NCBI GenBank assembly: GCA_041917055.1
Contig: JAYRYJ010000003.1
Location: forward strand, 62,001 to 126,000
Origin: Pseudaquidulcibacter sp041917055
GTDB taxonomy: Bacteria; Pseudomonadota; Alphaproteobacteria; Caulobacterales; Aquidulcibacteraceae
Length of the DNA: 64,000 nucleotides
Reading direction: 5' to 3'
Shown: piece by piece, positions 44,811 through 54,838 of the stretch
How positions within the stretch are numbered: the first letter of the stretch is position 1
How the letters are laid out: every line of letters begins with the position of its first letter
The notes under the pieces: generated by a model
Told to the model about the DNA's origin: nothing
The model's database searches: none
What the model saw: only the letters and a program-made list of their open reading frames with translations
Translations under genes and position numbers: made by a program

Positions 44811-45737
44811 TTATTGACTAAGCAAATTATTGCTTTGGATTGATTCTATCTTTTTCTGACGACTGTCGAGCTTGTGAATGCGAATCAGGGATTGTATTGC
44901 TTCGCTGTGTGTCATCCGAAGTATTCGGGTTCTTTCTTCAGACAAAAACCTTAATCCTTCTTCCTTTGCAAACTCAATACTTTCTGAAGTTGCCATTTTC
45001 TCTTCTGTCCAAATTTTCTTGACTTCAATGTTATCAGAAAGCAAAACTTGATTTAAGATTTTCCAATATGTAGCGGCGGATTTCGTTGGATTCGAACTTG
45101 GAATAATTTCCAATATTTTTTGCAAAATTTCGCTTGAAATTCTAGTCCCAAGCAATTCAGCAATTCTAATCAATACAGCTAAATGGGAATATGAAAAAAT
45201 GCAAACGCCTAGGGTTGTCGCTTGTTGATATATTTGACTTGAATTTGTTGGCAGCTGATAAATCGGACAAACTATCAAGGCATAATCTTTATCCCTTTTC
45301 CAAGTGTGCATAGCTTGAACTTTAAAATCCTTTTGATTTTTGGCAGTCCTACTCAAACGAAATGCTTTTGCATCCGCTACCAAACTATATTTTTTGTTTG
45401 AATTGTTGCTCGCTGCTTCAACGTCGGCTGCGTCTCCCCGCTCACTCAAAACAATGGCGTTTAGGCCGATAAACCTCAAGGACTCGCATATAATTGCATC
45501 GGTGTATTTGGAATACAATTTCTCCTGACTCGAATCATGGGCAAAAGATTCCGGAATTGATGAACATGTTCGCAAGTGATCTAATAATGCGGAGCTACCC
45601 TCCGTTAATATTTGGTGACGAATTTTCGATTGTAACTGGACAAGACATTCATTGAAGTTTCCATTTTCACTTCCTATTGAATTTACAATTTCACTTCTGC
45701 GGTTTTGTGTGGTTTCGGTAATAAAATGGAATCTCAT
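44811..45737 (-). CDS. HindIII-like type II restriction endonuclease
   Basis: 308-residue nuclease. The central block DAKAFRLSRTAKNQKDFKV (residues 122-140) is nearly identical to the corresponding part of R.HindIII as I remember it, followed by WKRDKDYAL and QLPTNSSQIY in the same order. Active-site residues of the PD-(D/E)XK type are present: an acidic residue in ERGDAADVE (about 99-107), then D122 and K124 in ADAK. It should cut AAGCTT. It is convergent with the methyltransferase, three bases apart, with independent promoters. No controller protein is seen. No strong Shine-Dalgarno sequence precedes the start. Confidence 0.92.
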   Translation of the reverse strand: MRFHFITETTQNRRSEIVNSIGSENGNFNECLVQLQSKIRHQILTEGSSALLDHLRTCSSIPESFAHDSSQEKLYSKYTDAIICESLRFIGLNAIVLSERGDAADVEAASNNSNKKYSLVADAKAFRLSRTAKNQKDFKVQAMHTWKRDKDYALIVCPIYQLPTNSSQIYQQATTLGVCIFSYSHLAVLIRIAELLGTRISSEILQKILEIIPSSNPTKSAATYWKILNQVLLSDNIEVKKIWTEEKMATSESIEFAKEEGLRFLSEERTRILRMTHSEAIQSLIRIHKLDSRQKKIESIQSNNLLSQ

Positions 45738-45821
45738 AAATTGGTATCACTTATCAAAAACGGCGCCACCCTTTTTAAATATAAATCCATCATCAAACAA
45801 GTCCGATAAAGTGACCGCAAA

Positions 45822-47009
45822 TTATTCCCAAACCTTCACCGTTTGCGAAATGAAGCCGCCGCCTAAAACTTGTTCACCCAAATCACCTTTTGCGCTATTT
45901 GGTTCATAGAATACACATGCTTGACCGGGGGCGACGCCTTCTTCCGGATTTTCAAAAATCACGCGCCAGCCTTGTGCAGTTGAAATGCGCGCGGGGATAG
46001 GCGGTCGCGTCGAACGAACGCGGGCAAGGATTTTGCGACCTTCTAATTCGTCTTCGGTTTCCGGTTTTTCGCCTAACCAATTCACTTCTTTTAGAGTGAG
46101 AGAGGCGACTTTTAATGCTTCTTTCGGGCCGACCCAAACAGTCGCGGTTTTGGCATCGATGCCGACGACAAAAATAGGTTCACCGACTGCTATGCCAAGC
46201 CCCCTTCTCTGCCCGATTGTGAAATTTATTATTCCGTCGTGATTTCCCAAAACCCGACCGTCAATATGGCGGATTTCACCTTTTTGCGCCGCCTGTGGCC
46301 TTAGACCCAAAACGATATTTTGATATTTGCCATCAGGAACAAAACAAATATCTTGAGAATCCGGTTTTTGAGCGATTTCGAGGCCCAAATTTGACGCAAA
46401 TTCGCGTACTTCGGATTTTTCAAAGCCTGCTAAAGGAAAACGCAAAAAATCCAATTGTTCTTGGGTTGTTGCGAATAAGAAATAAGATTGGTCGCGCCCC
46501 AAATCTTTGGCACGATACATTTTCGCGTGACCATTGCCCATGCGTGCAACATAATGGCCCGTGACCATACAATCAGCACCAAGATTTCGCGCAAGTTCCA
46601 ATAAATCTTTAAATTTCACAGTCTGATTGCAGCGAACACAAGGAATTGGCGTCGCGCCGCTTAAATATGTATCGGCGAAATCCTCAATAACTTGTTCTTT
46701 AAAACGGCTTTCATAATCAAGGGTATAATGAGGAAAACCAAGTTTTTCGGCAATTTTCTTAGCATCATAAATGTCAATTCCCGCGCAACAGGCATTTTTC
46801 TTTTTGATTGCAGCACCATGATCATAAAGCTGTAAAGTTATGCCAATTGTTTCATAACCAGAGGCGTGAACCAAAGCCGCACATACACTGGAATCTACCC
46901 CGCCCGACATTGCGACAACGACGCGGGTTTTATCTTTTGGCTTATCAAAGCCAAGGTCTATGATAGGGATTTTTTGCGCCAAATCGGGCGCATTTGAATG
47001 ATTTTCCAT
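45822..47009 (-). CDS. mnmA: tRNA-specific 2-thiouridylase
   Basis: Thiolates U34 of Lys, Glu and Gln tRNAs. The 395-residue protein has the PP-loop VVVAMSGGVDSSVCAAL, the first catalytic cysteine in TPIPCVRCNQTVKF, and the second in KPDSQDICFV, with a C-terminal beta-barrel (ARVRSTRPPIPA, EEGVAPGQACVFYE). Start at 47009 with GGGAG six bases upstream; the longer in-frame start at 47063 lacks one. Confidence 0.96.
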   Translation of the reverse strand: MENHSNAPDLAQKIPIIDLGFDKPKDKTRVVVAMSGGVDSSVCAALVHASGYETIGITLQLYDHGAAIKKKNACCAGIDIYDAKKIAEKLGFPHYTLDYESRFKEQVIEDFADTYLSGATPIPCVRCNQTVKFKDLLELARNLGADCMVTGHYVARMGNGHAKMYRAKDLGRDQSYFLFATTQEQLDFLRFPLAGFEKSEVREFASNLGLEIAQKPDSQDICFVPDGKYQNIVLGLRPQAAQKGEIRHIDGRVLGNHDGIINFTIGQRRGLGIAVGEPIFVVGIDAKTATVWVGPKEALKVASLTLKEVNWLGEKPETEDELEGRKILARVRSTRPPIPARISTAQGWRVIFENPEEGVAPGQACVFYEPNSAKGDLGEQVLGGGFISQTVKVWE

Positions 47010-47087
47010 TTTATTCTCCCACGGGGTCAAGGCCCGAAGCAAAATGCCGGCGCGATTTAACATAATGCGCCGTTACAATCAAATAAC

Positions 47088-47747
47088 TTGACCGCAAAAG
47101 CCGATGATGCAATTTATTTTGGTCTGAAATGGAATATCGATTTGGCAAACCAACAAAGATGCAAATGGGCCAATAGCGAACCGCTTTACATTGATTATCA
47201 TGACAATGAGTGGGGATATCCTATTGGCGATGATTTCCGGCTTTTTGAAAAATTGTGCCTTGAAGGTTTTCAATCCGGTCTTTCTTGGCTTACGATTTTG
47301 AAAAAGCGCGAAGGGTTTAGGAAAGCATTTTGCGGCTTTGATTTCAATTTAATTGCCGAATTTGGCGAAAACGAAATATCGGCACTTTTGAACAATGCTG
47401 AAATCGTTCGTCATCGCGGAAAAATCGAAGCGACAATAAATAATGCGAGAATGGTCACGAAGATTATAGATGAATTTGGAAGTTTCGCTGCCTATATTTG
47501 GTCATTTGAACCAAGACACATTGAAAGCGACATTCCGCAATCAATATCGGTTTCCGAAACCTCAATCAGATTGTCTAAAGACCTAAAGAAACGCGGTTTT
47601 AAATTTGTCGGCCCGACCACAATTTTTGCATTCATGCAAGCCATGGGCCTAATTAATGATCATGCAAATGATTGTTTTTGCCGCGAAAAATCGCATCAAT
47701 TGCGAAAGGACTTTAAACGTCCTATCGCAAAAACTGCAATAGATTAA
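47088..47747 (+). CDS. tag: 3-methyladenine DNA glycosylase I
   Basis: Removes 3-methyladenine from alkylated DNA. The protein has the zinc-site and active-site segments of Tag: RCKWANSEPLYIDYHDNEWG, LEGFQSGLSWLTILKKR, FVGPTTIFAFMQAMGLINDH and CFCREKSHQL. The TTG at 47088 gives 219 residues, but the family usually begins just before RCKWA, and a TTG at 47142 is a good alternative. Its 3-prime end overlaps the convergent flgL gene by 26 bases. Confidence 0.92.
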   Translation: MTAKADDAIYFGLKWNIDLANQQRCKWANSEPLYIDYHDNEWGYPIGDDFRLFEKLCLEGFQSGLSWLTILKKREGFRKAFCGFDFNLIAEFGENEISALLNNAEIVRHRGKIEATINNARMVTKIIDEFGSFAAYIWSFEPRHIESDIPQSISVSETSIRLSKDLKKRGFKFVGPTTIFAFMQAMGLINDHANDCFCREKSHQLRKDFKRPIAKTAID

Positions 47748-48645
47748 GGTCTTTTAATTGCGCGAAAATTGACGCTGATGCTTGATATTGCGTCTGTGCT
47801 GCCGATAATTTTGCCGCGACTTCTGCTAAATCCACGCTTTGAATATCCGAAACGATTTCGTTTAAGCGGGTTTTTTTCGCATCATTTGCCTCGATAGAAT
47901 TGTCAATCTCTTTGGCGATTAGGCCGGAATCCGCCTCATCCGCTGTTGCATTGCCGTGCAATGTCGTAATGTCCGGAATTTTGGATTTTAAGAAATTAAC
48001 TTGGGTCGCATTCAATTTTCCGGTTATTGCGCCATTGGCATTTTCAAAAACACGAATTTCACGCAATAATTCGATGAATGGCTTGAACACTTCTTCGGCA
48101 TTTTTGGAAATTTGAATGGTGCGCCCATCTTCCAAAGTTACGGTGCGATTTGGGCCGGTATCAACAAAATTTGTATCGACATTGGGTTGGGCCGCCAAAG
48201 TATCCAAATCCGCGCCGACAAGCGGTTCTTCATACGAACGGACGCCACCAAATATTGATTGGCCCGCAAAATTCACATTCGCCGCGCTGATTGCGGTTGA
48301 GAGTGCGGATTCAATCGCGGTTCGAAAGCCACCGCCATTTTCATTGGCAAGTGCAACACCGATTGCCTGCCTAACACTTTCGACCGCATCGGTGAAACTG
48401 GTCATTGCTGTTGCTTCTACCGTTGCGCGCGCTTGTAAAGATTTCAAATCATCGGTTCTGGCTTCAACTTTCGCCACGATTGCGCGCGCATTTATTAGTT
48501 TTTTTGCGTCCGCGCCAAATCCCTTCAGATCACTGGCAATTGTTTCGCTTGATGCCTGTGATTGGGCTTCATGCATTCGGGTTTGACCGTTAAGAATGCC
48601 GGCAAGACCCATATTATAAGAGGTGAAATTTGAAATTCGGTTCAT
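47722..48645 (-). CDS. flgL: Flagellar hook-associated protein 3
   Basis: Hook-filament junction protein secreted by the flagellar export apparatus. The 307-residue product has flagellin-like coiled ends: MNRISNFTSYN and SQASSETIASDLKGFG at the N-terminus and SAAQTQYQASASIFAQLKDLNLLQFL at the C-terminus, with a variable middle. Lies eleven bases after flgK in one transcript. Confidence 0.93.
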   Translation of the reverse strand: MNRISNFTSYNMGLAGILNGQTRMHEAQSQASSETIASDLKGFGADAKKLINARAIVAKVEARTDDLKSLQARATVEATAMTSFTDAVESVRQAIGVALANENGGGFRTAIESALSTAISAANVNFAGQSIFGGVRSYEEPLVGADLDTLAAQPNVDTNFVDTGPNRTVTLEDGRTIQISKNAEEVFKPFIELLREIRVFENANGAITGKLNATQVNFLKSKIPDITTLHGNATADEADSGLIAKEIDNSIEANDAKKTRLNEIVSDIQSVDLAEVAAKLSAAQTQYQASASIFAQLKDLNLLQFLR

Positions 48646-48656
48646 TTATTTATCCT

Positions 48657-50783
48657 TTAAACCGCGTCAAGCAAGGTTTGATACATTTCATCTGCTGCTT
48701 TAATCATTCTGGCGGCTGCTGCATAAGATTGCTGATAGGTTGTTAATTTTATCAATTCCTCATCAAGATTTACGCCCTCTTGATTGGATCGACGATTGAA
48801 TGCTTCTTCTTTAAGGGCGATTGCCGCTTCTTTTTGGGTTTCGGCAGATTTGGCACGCACGCCAATATCGCCACCCAAAGCGGACGAAAACTCACCCAAA
48901 GTCATTCGGCGCGACAATGAACCTAGGCTTGAAGAGAATGTGAAGGTTTTGCCCAAAATTGAAAAGAAATCCTGCGCACCATTGGAATCGCCCATACCGA
49001 CTACGACATCACCGATAGCACGGGTTCCAATATCAGATTTTGCAAGGCCCAATTTGCGCGGATCGGCGGCGATTTGTGAATTTATCGACATATGCGCCGC
49101 GCGTGTCGAGCGTGTATCTTGATTAAGGCCCGTAATTTGCCCGAAACTCAATTGCGTTGTTCCGCGCGGGCTTAAATCCTCGGTCATAACCAAATTATAA
49201 TCGGCAGAGTTTGCATTTGGATTCCATTGCATCCGCCCTGCTGCATCAAATCCAAATGTGCCGTAAAGCCCCAAACCGCTTGCGGCATTATTCATTGATG
49301 AAATAATATTGCCCCAATTCCCCGCAGGAACAGTAATTTGTCGCGTTACAATTTCTTGCCCCGCCGCATCATTCAATTTTAACGTAAATGTACCGCCAAC
49401 CGCAAAACCATGGGCGTCCGACGCGCTTAATCCTGTCGCAAAAGATGTTGGTTGCGATGAAGTGACAATATTATTGAGGCCAAAGAAATGCGCAAATGCC
49501 TTATCACCGCGCAATGAACCACCGGTTTTTGGCTCTTCAATGATAATGCCTTGCGCCGTATTTGTGGTATTTAATGTCAATTTACCATTGGCAAATGACG
49601 CATTGCCCATGCCACCCATTGCCGCATTTAATGACGCAGTGAAACCAGCAATATCAGTGCCGAACGCGACTGATGCACCGCCATTAACGCTTAAAGTTCC
49701 GGCATTGAAATCGACCGCAATTTTTCTTTGCAGCCCGCCATTGGCATCAATAATTGCGAATGTTGTTGCGCCAGTAAAATTTAACGCATCACTTCCGATT
49801 AATCCGGTATCGGCCCCACTTAAATTTGACGGTGCGGGAATTGTGGCATTGGAATTATGAACAGCGTTTAAGCCATCAGCTAACTTTCCAGCAAATTCGC
49901 CAAGATTATCTGCAATATCGGCCAAATCTGAATTCCGCAAATCCATAAGGCCGCGCAATTTGCCGCCCTGAATCGATTTATCGATTTCGCGTTGGGAATT
50001 GTCATTCGAAAATGAAATATAGATTGGGTTATAAACACTTAGGCCGCCACCCGATGGCGCATAAGAGAATTTAGAGGCCTCAAATCCAGCCAAAAACGTG
50101 CCGTCATGGGTATAAATATTGGCAACGCCCGTGTCCTTATAATCAACGCGAACGTCAATATATTCGGATAATTTATCAATCAGGCTCGACATTTCTTCTT
50201 TGGCGCCATTGGCATCACCTTGAATATTGCCGCGCGTAATGTCGGAATTAACTTTTGTGATGCGATCAAGAATAGCATTCATTTCGTCAATAGATGTCGC
50301 GATTTCAAAATCGACATTGCCACGAATATCTTGAACCTGGTCCGATACATCACCTAATTGCGATAAGACATTGGAAATTTTGCTTAAAACGTCGCGGCGA
50401 ATGGACATAGAACCCGGATTTAAAACGGCGGTTTCAAAAGCGCCCAAGGCTTCATCAATTCTATTGAAAAGCGATGAATCCCCGGTCGGGTCGCCAAAAA
50501 TCATTTGCACTTGGTCAAGATATTGCGCTTTGATACTATCTTTTGATGCCGAAGTATTGGCGGCAATGGTCGCAGTTTGCAAAAACCTATCAGCTGCGCG
50601 GCGAACCGATGTTACCGACACGCCGCCCACACCGCCATTGATATTTACGGCCGACTGTTCTTGCTCAATCCGCACATATCCTTTGGTATTCACATTGGCA
50701 ATATTCTGCGAAACCGTCTTTATGCCCGATTGCGATGCATAAAGGCCGGAAGTCGCAATATTTAATATCGAATTTATCGCCAT
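48657..50783 (-). CDS. flgK: Flagellar hook-associated protein 1
   Basis: First junction protein at the hook tip. The 708-residue product has the rod/hook N-terminal motif ATSGLYASQSGIKTVSQNI (residues 10-28) with ANVNTKGYVR, and the C-terminal helix YQQSYAAAARMIKAADEMY. It begins the flgK-flgL operon. Only a weak sigma-54-like element (51041-51053, spacing one base short) was found upstream. Confidence 0.96.
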   Translation of the reverse strand: MAINSILNIATSGLYASQSGIKTVSQNIANVNTKGYVRIEQEQSAVNINGGVGGVSVTSVRRAADRFLQTATIAANTSASKDSIKAQYLDQVQMIFGDPTGDSSLFNRIDEALGAFETAVLNPGSMSIRRDVLSKISNVLSQLGDVSDQVQDIRGNVDFEIATSIDEMNAILDRITKVNSDITRGNIQGDANGAKEEMSSLIDKLSEYIDVRVDYKDTGVANIYTHDGTFLAGFEASKFSYAPSGGGLSVYNPIYISFSNDNSQREIDKSIQGGKLRGLMDLRNSDLADIADNLGEFAGKLADGLNAVHNSNATIPAPSNLSGADTGLIGSDALNFTGATTFAIIDANGGLQRKIAVDFNAGTLSVNGGASVAFGTDIAGFTASLNAAMGGMGNASFANGKLTLNTTNTAQGIIIEEPKTGGSLRGDKAFAHFFGLNNIVTSSQPTSFATGLSASDAHGFAVGGTFTLKLNDAAGQEIVTRQITVPAGNWGNIISSMNNAASGLGLYGTFGFDAAGRMQWNPNANSADYNLVMTEDLSPRGTTQLSFGQITGLNQDTRSTRAAHMSINSQIAADPRKLGLAKSDIGTRAIGDVVVGMGDSNGAQDFFSILGKTFTFSSSLGSLSRRMTLGEFSSALGGDIGVRAKSAETQKEAAIALKEEAFNRRSNQEGVNLDEELIKLTTYQQSYAAAARMIKAADEMYQTLLDAV

Positions 50784-51246
50784 TTCTCACCTGTTTTAAC
50801 CGAATTTGGTTTCAACCTTCACGAAATTAATCGATAGATTTTTCCCAAGCGGATATTTTTTCTCTGCAAACTTTGCCTATTCCAAAAAACACTTCAAATT
50901 TTCAACGTCTAATACATTGTTTTTACACAATATTTTAAATCGCCTATTTTAAAGCTGATTTCACACAATTTAATAATGCAATCCATATTCCATATTGGTA
51001 GTGCCGCGATTAATCCTAAATTTGAAAATTGATTAAAATTGCTAAGAAGTGCCACGCTTAAATTATTGGAAATCAAATTTGCGAATAGGCAAACTTGACC
51101 GACTGGGTAACAAATACCACGCAAAAATTATGGTTAATGACAATATAACCCTTATTTTTCAATAGTTTATAGGCACTTTCCCTGCGGCATGCTCTTTGCT
51201 TAATAATACGCATAATGACCCGCTTGGGCAAAATAGTGTTGGGTAA
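50784..51246. other. Divergent flagellar regulatory region, flgK / fliK
   Basis: About 460 bases with no supported gene. It is AT-rich and must hold the promoters of both flagellar operons. The fliK side carries a sigma-54-like element (51172-51185). On the flgK side the best candidate is GTGGCACTTCTTAGC on the minus strand (51041-51055), but the GG and GC are nine bases apart rather than ten and it is about 250 bases from flgK. Confidence 0.55.
51172..51185 (+). promoter_or_regulatory. Candidate sigma-54 promoter for fliK-flgD
   Basis: TAGGCACTTTCCCTGC has GG and GC separated by ten bases and agrees with TGGCAC-N5-TTGC at eight of ten positions. The transcript would start near 51197, about 50 bases before fliK. 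FlbD, encoded in this window, is the expected activator. Confidence 0.45.
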
Positions 51247-52560
51247 ATGGGAAACAATTCAATATCGCAGGCTTCTTCAATGCAAACCGTGGCGAAAATT
51301 TCGGGTAGAGACAATAACACCAGCAAATATGGTGACAGCTCTGCAATGCCCGATTTTTTCATGTCGTTTTTAGCAAGTTTGACTGCACAGAATTCCGGAA
51401 ATTTAATCGTCAATTCGCAGGCATTGGAAACGAATGTCCAAAACTCGGAAATCACCGCCGATAATCAAAACCAAAACCAAAGCGGCGAAAAATCAAAATC
51501 AGATATTACACCAATTGATTTGGTCGCACTGCCTATCGGCTTTTTTAATAATGTGATTTTTGCTACAAATGCACCGAATAGCGAAACCGACCTTGGTGCA
51601 CGCCTTGTAACAAGTGAAATTTCAGCCGCTGCAAATCCTGCAGCGCCTGTAATTCTACCTCAAGCGGAAAAAACTGAAATCAATGCAAACCAACCCACTG
51701 ATGCATATACGGCAACAGAATTGGATGTGTCTGAAACTGAAAATTCAATTGCGCCTTCAAAATCGGAAATAGAAAATCAGACTGAAAAGTTGCCTGAAAC
51801 TTTGGCGACCATAGGTTCAAATGAAGCTGTGTCTTCAAAACCGCCGCCGCATTTAATGGAAGCGCAAAATAGCCGCCAAATATCCAAGGCCGATTTCGCG
51901 GAAAATAACCAGATTGATAATGCGTCAAATGACAATTCATCGCCAAGCATTAAAACAGAACTGGTTTTGGACACACCAAAACAAAATGCATTGCATCAAA
52001 ACAATGCCAAATCTGACAAGCCGACGGTCGAATTAAAACCGCTTCATACAAATTCTAATTCAATTCTGAATTTCAATAATTCACTCAATCAATTGCAAGC
52101 AAAAGATGAGATTGCGTCTAAAACTGAAAACAAGGGCGAAATTGTCGCTTCAAAAATTCATGAAGTTGCGCAAATTATGGTCGAGAAAGCGCAGTCGGGC
52201 GAAAGAACATTTTTTGTTCGCCTTGATCCACCTGAATTGGGGAAAATTGAAATCGAATTGAAATTCGGCGCTAATAATAAAATCGATGCTGTAATAAATG
52301 CGCAAACCCCTGAGGCTTTGGGCGAATTAATGCGTCAAGCGCGTGATATGGTCGATATGTTAAATCAAGCCGGATTTGATCTAAGCAAAAATAACCTCAA
52401 TTTTAATCTCAATAATTCCAATAATGGCAATCAGAATAGGTTTGAACAGAACCAAAAATCGGTAAATGGCAACGATATTTCAGATGTAAAAACCGAAAAC
52501 ACGGCGAAACAAATAATAACGCAAAAATGGAATCGCGGCGGCATTTCCTTAATCGCGTAA
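51247..52560 (+). CDS. fliK: Flagellar hook-length control protein
   Basis: Molecular ruler that sets hook length and switches export to filament substrates. The 437-residue protein is low-complexity and Asn/Gln/Ser-rich over residues 60-290, then carries the Flg_hook C-terminal domain (about 300-390) with FFVRLDPPELGKIEIELKF and INAQTPEALGELMRQARDM. Weak sequence identity but correct domain and context. flgD follows 18 bases later. Confidence 0.9.
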   Translation: MGNNSISQASSMQTVAKISGRDNNTSKYGDSSAMPDFFMSFLASLTAQNSGNLIVNSQALETNVQNSEITADNQNQNQSGEKSKSDITPIDLVALPIGFFNNVIFATNAPNSETDLGARLVTSEISAAANPAAPVILPQAEKTEINANQPTDAYTATELDVSETENSIAPSKSEIENQTEKLPETLATIGSNEAVSSKPPPHLMEAQNSRQISKADFAENNQIDNASNDNSSPSIKTELVLDTPKQNALHQNNAKSDKPTVELKPLHTNSNSILNFNNSLNQLQAKDEIASKTENKGEIVASKIHEVAQIMVEKAQSGERTFFVRLDPPELGKIEIELKFGANNKIDAVINAQTPEALGELMRQARDMVDMLNQAGFDLSKNNLNFNLNNSNNGNQNRFEQNQKSVNGNDISDVKTENTAKQIITQKWNRGGISLIA

Positions 52561-52578
52561 CTTAAGACAGGTAGTAAA

Positions 52579-53232
52579 ATGGCAGTAACAGGCGTAGGTT
52601 CATCAACAGGTGCAAGCACTCAAAACACTTCATTGGCATCTTTGTCATCGAATTTTGAGACCTTTATGACTTTGCTTACCGCGCAGTTAAAGGCGCAAGA
52701 CCCTTTGTCGCCGCTTGATACCAAGGATTTCACAAACCAATTGGTGCAGTTTTCCGGCGTTGAACAACAAATCAAAACCAATGATTTGCTAACCAAACTT
52801 GGTTCGTCTTTGTCAATAAGCGCAGGTTCATTGGCTGTTTCCTATTTGGGAAAAACCGCGACCGCAAGCACAAATGATGCAGCGATTACCAATAATAAAG
52901 CGGTCTGGAATTACGAAATGCCCGCGAATGCCAATAGCGTGACCATGAAAATCTATGATTCCAATAATAAATTGGTCTATTCCGCAGATGGCGAAAAAGC
53001 CGCAGGAAAACATACCTTTGAATGGAATGGTAAATCCAGCAATGGAACTGTCAATAAAAGCGGAACTTTCAAATTAGTCATTGAGGCGAAAAATGCTTCC
53101 GGTGTTTCGTTAAATTCAAATATTACCAGATCAGGCACAATTTCTTATGTTGATATGTCGGGTTCAGAGCCAATGGTTCAAATAAATGGCGTTAATATAG
53201 CATTGTCAAAAGTGACCAGCGTCGCACTGTAA
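52579..53232 (+). CDS. flgD: Flagellar hook assembly (capping) protein
   Basis: Scaffold at the tip of the growing hook. The 217-residue protein has the FlgD N-terminal motif LLTAQLKAQDPLSPLDTKDF (about 33-52) with QLVQFSGVEQQIKTN, and a C-terminal FlgD-Ig/Tudor-like part (AAGKHTFEWNGKSSNG). Confidence 0.95.
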   Translation: MAVTGVGSSTGASTQNTSLASLSSNFETFMTLLTAQLKAQDPLSPLDTKDFTNQLVQFSGVEQQIKTNDLLTKLGSSLSISAGSLAVSYLGKTATASTNDAAITNNKAVWNYEMPANANSVTMKIYDSNNKLVYSADGEKAAGKHTFEWNGKSSNGTVNKSGTFKLVIEAKNASGVSLNSNITRSGTISYVDMSGSEPMVQINGVNIALSKVTSVAL

Positions 53233-53310
53233 CAAAACTGTAAATTAACCAAAAAAAAAGAAAAAACTTACGAAAAATCAACAATGTGCGAATATAATAC
53301 AAAAATATAT

Positions 53311-53324
53311 GGTGGGCAGAATGC
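53311..53324 (+). promoter_or_regulatory. Candidate sigma-54 promoter for flgE
   Basis: TGGTGGGCAGAATGC has GG and GC ten bases apart and TGC at the -12 position. It is 34 bases before flgE. A TATAAT at 53293-53298 is an alternative -10 box but has no good -35 at normal spacing. Confidence 0.4.
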
Positions 53325-53357
53325 TTCTAAAATCAAAAACAATAATTGGAGCATTAA

Positions 53358-54770
53358 ATGTCAATAAACAGCGCAATGCTAGCGGGCGTGTCCGGCCTTA
53401 TTTCAAACTCGTCTTCTATGGCGGTGATTTCAGATAATATCGCGAACGTAAATACCACGGCTTATAAAAGAAATCGTACGGATTTTACCCGTCTTGTTAA
53501 TGCTCAAAGTTCAAGCACCACATATAACGCGGGCGGCGTAACTGCAGGAACCCGCCAATTGATAAGTGCCCAGGGGAATATTAATTCCACTACCTTGACC
53601 ACCGATATGGCAATTCAAGGCAATGGTTTTTTCATTGTTTCGCCAAAAGCCCAAGTCGGCAGCATGACACCTGACATTATGTATACACGCGTCGGCACTT
53701 TTAAGCAGAATAATGACGGCTATTTGGAAAATCATGCCGGATTTATTCTTCGCGGTTGGCGCTTAGATGAAACCGGAAATGTCATCGGTTCAACCACTTC
53801 GCCGCAGGCTTTGGACGAAATTAACGTCAATGCAATTTCAAATTCGGCTGCACCTTCGACAATCGCGTCTTTGACCGGTAACCTTAAATCTAGCACCACA
53901 ATTTCCGCTGCTTCGAATGCTGTTGCGACCGCATCACCTGGTGCTTATAATGCCGCCACAAATAATATGGCATCAGGCGCGGTAACACCTGATGCGCAGT
54001 GGCAGTTCCAAGTCATTGATTCGTTAGGTGGTTCTAAGACTTTCCAAGTTAGTTTCTTGAAATCGGCAACACCAAACCAATGGTATGTTGAAATGACATC
54101 GGTCCCTGCTTCAAATATCGTTACCGGCGCGCCATTGGTAAATGGTCAGGTGAAAGTTGGAACTTTGGCATTCACGCCATCGGGTCTTATTGATACTACT
54201 AATACCACTGCATCTTTGTTAGCACCTTTGCAAATCGGCGCTTATAATGCCGCCGCCCCTGCCGCAAATGCTGTAAATTGGGCCAATTCCACTGGTCTTG
54301 AGGCACAAACTTTCACAGTTGATATTGGTCAAAACACCAATAGCCTTGGATCTATCACCCAATTTGATGCCGATACCGGTTTGAATTCATCGTCTGCAGA
54401 CGGTTCATCAACAGGCGATTTGGCAAGTTTGGAAATTGACACATTAGGCAATATTACCGCAATATTTACTTCGGGACTTGCCAAAAAAATCTATAAAATT
54501 CCTTTGGCTGACTTCGTGAATGAAGACGGTTTGAAAGCAGTAGAAGGCGGCAATTACATGGTTACGACCTATTCGGGCCCTGTAACCTTAAAATCAGCGG
54601 GCGATTCGGGTGCGGGTGCTATTAAAGCGGGCGCATTAGAGGCATCAACCGTAGATTTGGCCTTAGAATTTTCCAATATGATATTGACGCAACGCGCTTA
54701 TTCCGCCTCGTCAAAGATTATTACCACGGCTGACCAAATGTTGGACGAACTCATCAGAATGAAGCAGTAA
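53358..54770 (+). CDS. flgE: Flagellar hook protein
   Basis: Structural subunit of the hook. 470 residues with the rod/hook N-terminal motif VSGLISNSSSMAVISDNIAN and NVNTTAYKRNRTDF, the flagellar basal-body D1/D2 regions, and the C-terminal LALEFSNMILTQRAYSASSK helix. GGAG is seven bases before the ATG. sciP follows. Confidence 0.96.
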   Translation: MSINSAMLAGVSGLISNSSSMAVISDNIANVNTTAYKRNRTDFTRLVNAQSSSTTYNAGGVTAGTRQLISAQGNINSTTLTTDMAIQGNGFFIVSPKAQVGSMTPDIMYTRVGTFKQNNDGYLENHAGFILRGWRLDETGNVIGSTTSPQALDEINVNAISNSAAPSTIASLTGNLKSSTTISAASNAVATASPGAYNAATNNMASGAVTPDAQWQFQVIDSLGGSKTFQVSFLKSATPNQWYVEMTSVPASNIVTGAPLVNGQVKVGTLAFTPSGLIDTTNTTASLLAPLQIGAYNAAAPAANAVNWANSTGLEAQTFTVDIGQNTNSLGSITQFDADTGLNSSSADGSSTGDLASLEIDTLGNITAIFTSGLAKKIYKIPLADFVNEDGLKAVEGGNYMVTTYSGPVTLKSAGDSGAGAIKAGALEASTVDLALEFSNMILTQRAYSASSKIITTADQMLDELIRMKQ

Positions 54771-54838
54771 TTCATTGAATTAATGACATATTTCTGCAGA
54801 AACCATAGAAATGTGAATTCATAAATAAGTGTTTATTA

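Noticed and set aside
51041..51055. Sigma-54 promoter for flgK on the minus strand
   Set aside because: GG and GC are nine bases apart, not ten, and the site is about 250 bases from the gene; kept only as a note.
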